Source: JACQFK01 sp964619955
GTDB taxonomy: Bacteria; Planctomycetota; MHYJ01; JACPRB01
Assembly: GCA_964619955.1 (NCBI GenBank)
Contig: CAZUJF010000035.1
Span: 1 to 58,558 of the forward strand
Direction of reading: 5' to 3'
DNA: 58,558 nucleotides
Positions 31,734 to 38,037 of this stretch are shown here, piece after piece. Under the pieces are notes generated by a model. The model saw only the letters and a list, made by a program, of their open reading frames with translations, had not been told where the DNA came from and ran no database searches. The stretch's first letter is position 1; every line of letters begins with the position of its first letter. The translations under genes and the position numbers were made by a program.

Positions 31734-33029
31734 TTGAAAGAACCCAACAAGACCGTCTACCGGGAACGGGCCCTGCTCGTCGGCACGGTGGACAGCGGCA
31801 CCGACCTCCGCAGCCAGGACCCCCTCGAGGAACTCACGCGGCTGGCCGAGACGGCCGGCGCGACCGTGGTGGACCAGCTGATCCAGAAGCGGGAGCGCCC
31901 CGACCCCCGCACCTACATCGGCAAGGGCAAGGTCGAGGAGATCGCGCGCTTCTGCGAGGAGCAGAAGCTCGACTGCGTGATTTTCGACAACGAGCTCTCC
32001 CCGGGGCAGGTCCAGAATCTCACCAAGGAGATCAAGCGGAAGGTCCTGGACCGGACGGAGCTCATCCTCGACATCTTCGCCACCCACGCCCGCACTTCCC
32101 AGTCCAAGCTCCAGGTCGAGCTCGCCCAGCTCGAATACACCCTCCCCCGCCTCTCCCGCCTCGGCGCCCACATCACCTCGGAGCAGCAGGCGGGCGGCGG
32201 CGCGGGCATCGGCAGCCGCGGCCCGGGCGAAAAGCAGATCGAGGCGGACCGCCAGCTCGCGAAGCGCCGCATCAGCGCCCTCAAGCGCGAGATGAAGGAG
32301 CTCGAAAAGCGGAAGCAGCGGGAGGTCGCCGCCCGCACGACGGAGAACACGACCGTGTCCCTCGTCGGCTACACGAACGCCGGGAAATCCACGTTCATGA
32401 ACGCCCTCACGGGGGCCGACGTCCTGGTCGAGGACAAGCTCTTCTCGACGCTGGACACCCGCACGCGGATCTGCACCCTGGAGGGCGGCGTCAAGGTCCT
32501 GCTCTCCGACACCGTCGGCTTCATCCGCGACCTGCCGCACGACCTCGTCGCCAGCTTCCACGCGACGCTCGAGGAGGTCGCGCAGGCCGACCTGCTGCTG
32601 CACGTCGTGGACTCCAGCCATCCGCTCGCCGACGACCAGATCGACGCCGTCCAGTCGGTGCTGAAGCAGCTGAAATGCGACGCCAAGCCGACCATCCTCG
32701 TCCTCAACAAGGTGGACCGCTTCCGGGACCCGGTGGAGCGCGACATCCTCGCCCACAAATACCCCGGCGCCTCGGTGATCTCGGCCCGCTCGGGGGACGG
32801 CATCCCCGAGCTGCGCCGCCGCGTGGCGGAGCACCTGACGCGGAACCTGATCGACATCGAGGTCGCCATCCCCCAGAGCGAGGGCAGGCTCCTCGCGGAG
32901 CTGTCCACGTGGTCCGCGCCCGTCTCGAAGGAGTACGTCGACGACGAGGTCCGCATGAAGCTCCGGGTCCCGCGCCGGGCGCTCTACAAGCTCGAGAAGT
33001 TCCGCAGCGCGGGCGCGGCCGGGGTATAA
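31734..33029 (+). CDS. hflX: GTPase HflX, ribosome-rescue/splitting factor
   Basis: 431 aa. The N-terminal HflX domain (LLVGTVDSG, LAETAGATVVDQLIQKR, YIGKGKVEEIA) is followed by the coiled linker with GPGEKQIEADRQLAKRRI and the G domain: G1 GYTNAGKSTFMNAL, G3 DTVGFIRDLPHDL, G4 NKVD. It binds the large subunit and splits stalled ribosomes, notably in heat stress. The start is a TTG at 31734, since no ATG is available before the conserved region; AGGAG lies about 15 nt upstream, longer than ideal. Confidence 0.95.
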   Translation: MKEPNKTVYRERALLVGTVDSGTDLRSQDPLEELTRLAETAGATVVDQLIQKRERPDPRTYIGKGKVEEIARFCEEQKLDCVIFDNELSPGQVQNLTKEIKRKVLDRTELILDIFATHARTSQSKLQVELAQLEYTLPRLSRLGAHITSEQQAGGGAGIGSRGPGEKQIEADRQLAKRRISALKREMKELEKRKQREVAARTTENTTVSLVGYTNAGKSTFMNALTGADVLVEDKLFSTLDTRTRICTLEGGVKVLLSDTVGFIRDLPHDLVASFHATLEEVAQADLLLHVVDSSHPLADDQIDAVQSVLKQLKCDAKPTILVLNKVDRFRDPVERDILAHKYPGASVISARSGDGIPELRRRVAEHLTRNLIDIEVAIPQSEGRLLAELSTWSAPVSKEYVDDEVRMKLRVPRRALYKLEKFRSAGAAGV

Positions 33030-33030
33030 T
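33025..33030 (+). promoter_or_regulatory. -10 box TATAAT for a leaderless ATG start
   Basis: A perfect TATAAT overlaps the hflX stop codon and ends 8 nt before the ATG at 33039. No Shine-Dalgarno is present. The -35 region within hflX is a weak match. Confidence 0.5.
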
Positions 33031-33038
33031 CAGGCCCG

Positions 33039-33428
33039 ATGGCCGACTCCTCGAGGATCCGCAAGTCGATCAGGGCGTCGCGGGCGGTGAAGGTCTGGTT
33101 CTGGGACACGGTGCGGGAGTACACCGGCGAGGCCGTGGAGCTCACCCCGGAGAGGCTGACCGCCCTGCTGAAGATGGGCGGGACGGGGATGGCGACGGTG
33201 ATTCCGAACAAGAACATCATGGCCGGGCTGATCAAGCATCTCTCGGGCCGCGTGGTCCAGATGAAGATCTCGGGCATGACGCTCGAGGTGCCCTGCAAGG
33301 CCACGATCACGGAAGTGCAGCCCGATTTCGAGAATCCGCGCCGCCTGCTGCTGTTCGCGACGCTGACGGGGGTCTCCGAGAAGAGCCTGAGGATACTGGA
33401 CACGCTCGGCCGCAATCTGGCGCGCTGA
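33039..33428 (+). CDS. Small basic protein, possibly PilZ-like
   Basis: 129 aa. It has a basic N-terminus (SSRIRKSIRASRAVKVWFW), a central helix, then a beta-rich part ending RRLLLFATLTGVSEKSLRILDTLGRN. That last segment resembles the end of PilZ domains, which bind cyclic di-GMP, but the canonical RxxxR and (D/N)xSxxG motifs are not clear, so the call is weak. It starts 9 nt after hflX with a leaderless -10 and lies just upstream of the actin-like cluster, which has its own promoter. Confidence 0.5.
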   Translation: MADSSRIRKSIRASRAVKVWFWDTVREYTGEAVELTPERLTALLKMGGTGMATVIPNKNIMAGLIKHLSGRVVQMKISGMTLEVPCKATITEVQPDFENPRRLLLFATLTGVSEKSLRILDTLGRNLAR

Positions 33429-33464
33429 GCCCGGCGGGAACATGGGGTGGCGGGAATCCGGCGC

Positions 33465-33509
33465 GCCCACGCGCCCGATTGTTGTTTGACACTATTTTTG
33501 CGCGTGGGC
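33465..33509. promoter_or_regulatory. 10-bp inverted repeat around the actin-cluster promoter (operator candidate)
   Basis: GCCCACGCGC (33465-33474) and GCGCGTGGGC (33500-33509) are perfect complements separated by 25 bp. The left arm is upstream of the -35 box and the right arm fills the end of the spacer up to the -10. Centre-to-centre spacing is about 35 bp. It could bind a dimeric regulator at two faces of the DNA or allow looping. Confidence 0.5.
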
Positions 33510-33515
33510 TATAAT
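33486..33515 (+). promoter_or_regulatory. Strong sigma70-type promoter of the actin-like cluster
   Basis: A perfect TTGACA (33486-33491) and a perfect TATAAT (33510-33515) have an 18-bp spacer. This is the best consensus match in the window and suggests high expression. GGAGG at 33524-33528 lies 6 nt before the first start codon. Confidence 0.75.
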
Positions 33516-33534
33516 CGACGGCTGGAGGAAAGCC

Positions 33535-34566
33535 ATGGCCGAACAGCAGCCGTTTGACGTTCGGAGGGCGATCGAGCAGAGCTCCTCAAAGAGCACCCTG
33601 CAGGAGCTCGCCAAGCGCGGCATTCACCGGGTCAAGGTCCTCGACGAGTCGATGATCAACAAGCTCATCGGCGACGCCGTCGAGCGCATCATCTCCACGA
33701 AGACCAACCTGCTCTCCTCCGACGACCGGCAGAAGCTGATCGACGCCTCCCGCAAGGAGCTCGACCGGCTGATGAAGGACAACCAGGCCACCAAGGACAA
33801 GGCCGAGCTCATGGAGCGGAGCCAGTCCCAGCTGGCCTCCGACGTCGAAAACCTGCAGCAGCAGCTGGCGACCCAGCGCAAGCTCGCCGACGACACCGCC
33901 AAGCAGCGCTACGAGGACGGCAAGAGCCTCATGCGCGGCGAGGTCGAGGACCTGAAGAAGAAGCTGGCCTCCGTCGAGGAGGAGGTCGAGAAGCGGGTCC
34001 GTCGCGAGATGGAGCTCGAATTCAAGGCCAAGGCCGCCGGCAGCGAGGCGACGATCGAGCAGATGAAGCAGGAGGTCTCGCGCCGCGAGACCCAGCTCCG
34101 CGAGGAGTTCTCCCGCCGCGAGCAGGACATCATCGCCCGCGGCGCCTCCATGAAGGAGTCGGAGCTCCGCGGCAAGCTCGACGAGATGCAGAACAAGAAC
34201 ATGGAGCTGGCGGAGAAGCACGCCAACCAGCTCGAAGAGCTCAAGAAGTCGGACGACAAGATCCTGGGCACGCTGTCCGAGCTCTTCAACAAGGCCCTCG
34301 AGGGCGTGAACAAGAAGCTGGTCGACCTGAAGCTGAAGGCGATGACCGGGGGCTTCGGCGGCGGCGGGGGCGGCGGCGGCCGGATGGAGGGCGACGTCGA
34401 GTTCCGTCCGAGCCAGATGACCCTGGAAAGCCTGGTCTCCGGCGAACTCGAGAGCAACCTGAAGTCCATGCAGGTCGAGGCGAAGACCGCCGGCAAGCTG
34501 GGCAGCGCGCTGGAGCGCCTGAAGGCCATGCGCGGGGGCGGCGACAAGAAGGAAGAAACCAAGTAG
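33535..34566 (+). CDS. Coiled-coil protein of the actin-like cluster
   Basis: 343 aa, no signal peptide or membrane span. Residues about 1-65 are a compact region (DVRRAIEQSSSKSTLQELAKRGIHRVKVLDESMINKLI). Residues 70-265 form a long, highly charged coiled coil rich in Glu, Lys, Gln and Arg, with some Met. A Gly-rich hinge of about ten residues follows, then a short C-terminal helical part (FRPSQMTLESLVSGELESNL). It is the first gene after a consensus promoter with a strong ribosome-binding site. As a filament partner or bundling/cross-linking protein for the downstream actin homologues it fits well, but no homologue was recognised. Confidence 0.75.
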   Translation: MAEQQPFDVRRAIEQSSSKSTLQELAKRGIHRVKVLDESMINKLIGDAVERIISTKTNLLSSDDRQKLIDASRKELDRLMKDNQATKDKAELMERSQSQLASDVENLQQQLATQRKLADDTAKQRYEDGKSLMRGEVEDLKKKLASVEEEVEKRVRREMELEFKAKAAGSEATIEQMKQEVSRRETQLREEFSRREQDIIARGASMKESELRGKLDEMQNKNMELAEKHANQLEELKKSDDKILGTLSELFNKALEGVNKKLVDLKLKAMTGGFGGGGGGGGRMEGDVEFRPSQMTLESLVSGELESNLKSMQVEAKTAGKLGSALERLKAMRGGGDKKEETK

Positions 34567-34603
34567 TATCTACGTGTCGGGGTATGAGTACTTTTCAGCT
34601 GGG

Positions 34604-34627
34604 GGTCCTGGGGACCGCATCTTTTTT
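34604..34627 (+). terminator. Weak intrinsic terminator or attenuator between coiled-coil and actin genes
   Basis: GGTCC-TGG-GGACC forms a 5-bp stem, followed after 5 nt by six T residues. The stem is short and the T-run offset, so read-through is expected. Its place between the first two genes of the cluster could lower expression of the actin homologues relative to the coiled-coil protein. Confidence 0.4.
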
Positions 34628-34641
34628 CAGGAGGACGCACG

Positions 34642-35643
34642 GTGCAACACGGGAAGGGGCTTGACGTCGGGACGTGCAACCTGGTGGCCGCGGAAGAGAA
34701 CGAAAAGGGTGAAGTGGAGCTGCGGCCGAAGCGGAACGTGTTCATCGACGTTCCGATCGACACCTACACCAAGAACATGCTCACCCGCCTGAACGTGCCG
34801 TACGTCGTTCAGGGCAAGAAGATGTACGTTCTGGGCGAGGCGGCTTTCGAGCTGGCCAACGTCCTCAACAAGAACACGCGCCGCCCGATGAAGGACGGCC
34901 TGATCTCCCCCAAGGAGACGGACGCGCTGCCCGTGATGAAGCTGCTCATCAGCTCCATCCTCGGACAGCCCCGCATCCCGAACGAGGTGTGCTTCTATTC
35001 GGTGCCGGGCGACCCGGTCGACAGCGACCTCTCGGTGGCCTACCACCGCGACCTCTTCGACGCGGTGCTCCGCAGCCTGGGCTACAAGCCCAGCCACATC
35101 ATCGAGGGCCACGCGGTGGTCTTCGCCGAACTGGGCGAGGAGGACTTCACCGGCATCGGCATCTCCTGCGGCGGCGGCATGTTCAACATCTGCGTCGCGT
35201 ACAAGTCCATGCCCGCCCTGTTCTTCTCGACGGCGCGCTCGGGCGACTGGGTCGACAACAACGTCGCCAACGTGCTGGGCATCAAGCCCGCGAAGGCCGC
35301 CCTCCTCAAGGAGAAGGGCGTCGACCTCATCAAGCCCAAGAACCGCGAAGAGGACGCGATCGCGATCTACTATCGGAACCTCATCCAGTACAACGTCACC
35401 CAGATCGCCGAGCGCTTCCGCGCGGCGGAGAACATGCCCAGCTTCCAGGACCCGATCTCGATCGTGTTCTCGGGCGGCACCTCGATGGCGGGCAATTTCA
35501 TCGAACTGGTGAAGGACGTGTTCAAGACCATCGACTTCCCCATCCCGGTGAAGGAAGTGCGGATGGCCAAGGATCCGTTCAACGCCACGGCGAAGGGCGC
35601 GCTGATCGCCGCCCAGCTGGAGCAGGCGGCCCAGAAGGCATAA
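34642..35643 (+). CDS. MreB-like actin homologue A
   Basis: 333 aa, near the length of MreB/MamK. Phosphate-1 loop GLDVGTCN (Asp8) is present. RRPMKDGLI at 80-88 corresponds to the MreB (R)PLKDGVI segment and Glu155 in EGHAVVF to the catalytic Glu region. Phosphate-2 is GISCGGGM: Ser175 stands where actins have Asp. GDWVDNNV and AALLKEKGVDL match MreB subdomain IIB segments. The adenosine loop is FSGGTSMAG (276-284). The GTG start lies 7 nt after AGGAGG. FtsA-type 1C insertion and PilM features are absent. It is paralogous to the next gene (about half the residues identical by eye). It probably polymerises; whether it hydrolyses ATP is uncertain. Confidence 0.85.
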   Translation: MQHGKGLDVGTCNLVAAEENEKGEVELRPKRNVFIDVPIDTYTKNMLTRLNVPYVVQGKKMYVLGEAAFELANVLNKNTRRPMKDGLISPKETDALPVMKLLISSILGQPRIPNEVCFYSVPGDPVDSDLSVAYHRDLFDAVLRSLGYKPSHIIEGHAVVFAELGEEDFTGIGISCGGGMFNICVAYKSMPALFFSTARSGDWVDNNVANVLGIKPAKAALLKEKGVDLIKPKNREEDAIAIYYRNLIQYNVTQIAERFRAAENMPSFQDPISIVFSGGTSMAGNFIELVKDVFKTIDFPIPVKEVRMAKDPFNATAKGALIAAQLEQAAQKA

Positions 35644-35655
35644 CTCCGAAGAGGA

Positions 35656-35669
35656 CCTCCTCCAGGAGG
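35656..35669 (+). promoter_or_regulatory. Hairpin sequestering the ribosome-binding site of actin homologue B
   Basis: CCTCC (35656-35660), loop TCCA, GGAGG (35665-35669). The GGAGG is the Shine-Dalgarno of the start at 35678. The upstream stop codon ends at 35643, only 12 nt before the hairpin, so ribosomes terminating there could melt it, which would couple translation of B to A. Confidence 0.45.
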
Positions 35670-35677
35670 CGCACGGG

Positions 35678-37675
35678 ATGAGCGACGAAGGGAAGTTCGG
35701 GGAGCAGCTGTATTCGAGGCTCCAGACCGGCAAGGGCCTGTCCAAGTATCAGGTGGACAAGGTCCTGGCGCTTCAACGCCTGGATCCGGAAGTCGCGGAA
35801 CTGGGCGAGAAGGGCCTGCTGGCGGACGCCCAGCTCCTCGAGATTTCCAAGGTCAATTCGGCCGCCCGGCAGAAGCAGCTCGCGGAGCTGACGGTCGAAA
35901 AGGCCCTTCCCCAGAGCTGGGTGAAGGAGCTCGTCAAGCTCGTCCGGTCGGCGGAGAAGGCCCGCAACGACCAGGAGGCGAACAAGTACTGGAACTTCTT
36001 CTTCGAGATCAAGGAGATGATCGAGCGGGAGGGACCCTCCCGCTCGGTCCTCCAACTCATCAAGAATTTCAGGCCCGACGCCACCCTGGTCGCCCAGGTG
36101 CAGGTCTTCGAAGGGACCGACCGTCCCGTCGTCAATTTCAACAAGCTCGATCTCGAGGCCGGCCGCGGGCTGGACGTCGGCACGGTCAACATCTGTTCGG
36201 CGGCCCAGAAGAAGGGCGGCGCGGACGTCGTCTACAACATCCAGCGCAACGCGTTCATGGACGTCCGCGGCGACGCGTACACCCGGAAACTGCTCATGAA
36301 GCTCGGGATCGACTTCATCCAGCAGGGCGACAAGGGGTACGTCATCGGCGACCCGGCGTTCGAACTGGCCAACGTCTTCGACCGCACCACCCGCCGCCCC
36401 ATGAAGGACGGCATGATCTCCCCGGTCGAGCCGGAGGCGCTGCTCATCGTCAGCCTCATCATCGCCCAGTGCCTCGGTCACCCCCGGGTGCAGGGCGAGG
36501 TCTGCGCGTTCTCCGTTCCGGCCGATCCGATCGACGTGGAGCGCAACGTCATCTATCACCGCGGCGCCCTCGAGGCCGTCCTGCGCAAGCTGGGCTACAC
36601 GCCCAAGCCGATGCTCGAGGGGCATTCGATCGTCTTCTCCGAACTCCGCGAACAGGACTACACCGGCATCGGCATTTCCGGCGGCGGCGGCATGTTCAAC
36701 GTCTGCGTCTCGTACAAGAGCGTGCCGGCGCTGACCTTCGCCACCTCGCGGGGCGGGGACTGGATCGACAACAACGTCTCGCAGGCCCTCGGCATGCCGA
36801 CGGCGATGGTGTGCGCGGTGAAGGAGGGCGGCGTCGACCTGATGAATCCGAAGGACCGGATCCAGGACGCCATCTGCATCTATTATCGCAGCCTCATCCA
36901 GTACACGCTGGAGACCATCAAGAACAAGCTCGAGTCGGCCCAGAACATGCCGACGTTCATGAAGCCTATCGACGTGGTCTGCGGCGGCGGCACCTCGATG
37001 ATCACCGGCTTCATCGACGTGTTCCGGGAGGAGTTCGAGAAGATCAACTTCCCCATCGACGTGGCGAACATCCGCATGGCGAACGACCCGCTCAAGGCCG
37101 TGTCGCGCGGCTGCATGGTCGCCGCCATCGAGGAGACCAAGGCGAAGTTCCAGGACGACCTCCAGATCGCCCCCGCGACGCTGCAGCGCACGGTCGCCAC
37201 CACCTCGAAGTTCGAGGACGGCACGAAGCGCCGGATCGCGCCGCAGCAGGCGGTGTCCTACATGGGCGACCGCAGCGCCCCCGCCCAGATCGTGAAGAGC
37301 GGCCCCCTGCCCACGATGACGGCGGCCGCGGCGCCGGCCCGCCAGGAACCCCAGGTGGTGAAGGCGGCCCCCGCACGGATGCCTGCCGCCGCCCCCGCCG
37401 GACGCCAGGAACCCCAGATCGCGAAATCCGACACCAGCCTCCGGAAGGCGCCCGCGCCGGCCCGGACCGAAGTCGTCGTGAAATCCGAACCCCTGCGCAT
37501 GCCGGCCGCCAAGGCCCCGGCTCCCGCGCCGGTCGTCAAGGTCGAGCCCGCCCGCAAGCCCCCCCCGGCGCCGGAACCCGCGCTGGAACCCGTCGAACTC
37601 GAGGAGATCTCCTCCCTGGAGGAGGTCCGGCCCGAGGATTCGAGGGGTGATGAAGACATCCCCCTCATCAGCTAG
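35678..37675 (+). CDS. MreB-like actin homologue B with N-terminal GspE/MshE-like domain and long tail
   Basis: 665 aa in three parts. Residues 1-160 are helical; FGEQLYSR...LSKYQVDKVLALQ then LGEKGLLADAQLLEISKVN resembles the paired-helix repeat of T2SS E / MshE N-domains, some of which bind cyclic di-GMP. Residues about 163-497 form the actin fold: GLDVGTVN (Asp166), RRPMKDGMI, EGHSIVF, GISGGGGM with Ser334 in place of Asp, GDWIDNNV, GGGTSMITG. Residues 498-665 are a Pro/Ala tail with repeated RQEPQ(V/I) units and an acidic end. It is likely a partner or regulator of homologue A in a mixed filament, and the N-domain may give a signal input. Confidence 0.85.
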   Translation: MSDEGKFGEQLYSRLQTGKGLSKYQVDKVLALQRLDPEVAELGEKGLLADAQLLEISKVNSAARQKQLAELTVEKALPQSWVKELVKLVRSAEKARNDQEANKYWNFFFEIKEMIEREGPSRSVLQLIKNFRPDATLVAQVQVFEGTDRPVVNFNKLDLEAGRGLDVGTVNICSAAQKKGGADVVYNIQRNAFMDVRGDAYTRKLLMKLGIDFIQQGDKGYVIGDPAFELANVFDRTTRRPMKDGMISPVEPEALLIVSLIIAQCLGHPRVQGEVCAFSVPADPIDVERNVIYHRGALEAVLRKLGYTPKPMLEGHSIVFSELREQDYTGIGISGGGGMFNVCVSYKSVPALTFATSRGGDWIDNNVSQALGMPTAMVCAVKEGGVDLMNPKDRIQDAICIYYRSLIQYTLETIKNKLESAQNMPTFMKPIDVVCGGGTSMITGFIDVFREEFEKINFPIDVANIRMANDPLKAVSRGCMVAAIEETKAKFQDDLQIAPATLQRTVATTSKFEDGTKRRIAPQQAVSYMGDRSAPAQIVKSGPLPTMTAAAAPARQEPQVVKAAPARMPAAAPAGRQEPQIAKSDTSLRKAPAPARTEVVVKSEPLRMPAAKAPAPAPVVKVEPARKPPPAPEPALEPVELEEISSLEEVRPEDSRGDEDIPLIS

Positions 37676-37679
37676 GGGC

Positions 37680-37862
37680 ATGAGCAGGTACACCCCCGGC
37701 CAGATCCTGTTCCTCTTCGCCCTCATCGCCGGCTTCGGCCTCTTCACCTCCCTGGCCATCGCCAAATGGCAGCACGAGAAGCGCCTCAAGGAGGCGAAAC
37801 TGCAGGCCGCCCGGGAGAAACTCGAGAAGAAGGCCGCCCCCCCTCCCCCCGGAAATCCCTGA
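37680..37862 (+). CDS. Small membrane anchor-like protein 1 of the actin cluster
   Basis: 60 aa. MSRYTPGQILFLFALIAGFGLFTSLAIAKWQ is a transmembrane helix preceded by a short TPG motif, followed by a basic amphipathic coiled segment (KRLKEAKLQAAREKLEKK) and a Pro end. AGGGG lies just upstream and the start is 4 nt after the previous stop; an in-frame start at 37647 is possible. It shares a pattern with the next gene's product: (S/T)PG(E/Q), helix, G-x-G-x-F(S/T)(T/S)LA, K-x-Q-x-E. It may tether filaments to the membrane. Confidence 0.65.
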   Translation: MSRYTPGQILFLFALIAGFGLFTSLAIAKWQHEKRLKEAKLQAAREKLEKKAAPPPPGNP

Positions 37863-37900
37863 ACCTTTTCCGACCCGGCCCGTTCATAGGAGGCGTGGGG

Positions 37901-38035
37901 ATGCTCTCGCCCGGGGAATGGGTGGTCTTCGTGAGCCTGCTCGTCGGCCTGGGGGGCTTTTCCACGCTGGCGGCGACCAAGCGGCAGTTGGAGCGGAAAC
38001 AGGCGCGCGCGACGGACCGGAGCCTGAAGCCTTAG
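37901..38035 (+). CDS. Small membrane anchor-like protein 2 of the actin cluster
   Basis: 44 aa. MLSPGEWVVFVSLLVGLGGFSTLAATKRQLERKQ and a short basic tail. It has the same plan as the preceding 60-aa protein and is probably its paralogue. AGGAGG lies 8-10 nt before the ATG, a strong site that supports translation of so short a gene. The stop is 2 nt from the end of the convergent SUMF1-like gene. Confidence 0.65.
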   Translation: MLSPGEWVVFVSLLVGLGGFSTLAATKRQLERKQARATDRSLKP

Positions 38036-38037
38036 GA

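Noticed and set aside
34642..35643. PilM or FtsA-type identity for the actin homologue
   Set aside because: The MreB-like RPMKDG segment and subdomain order fit, while the FtsA SHS2 insertion and PilM motifs are absent; no pil or fts genes are nearby.
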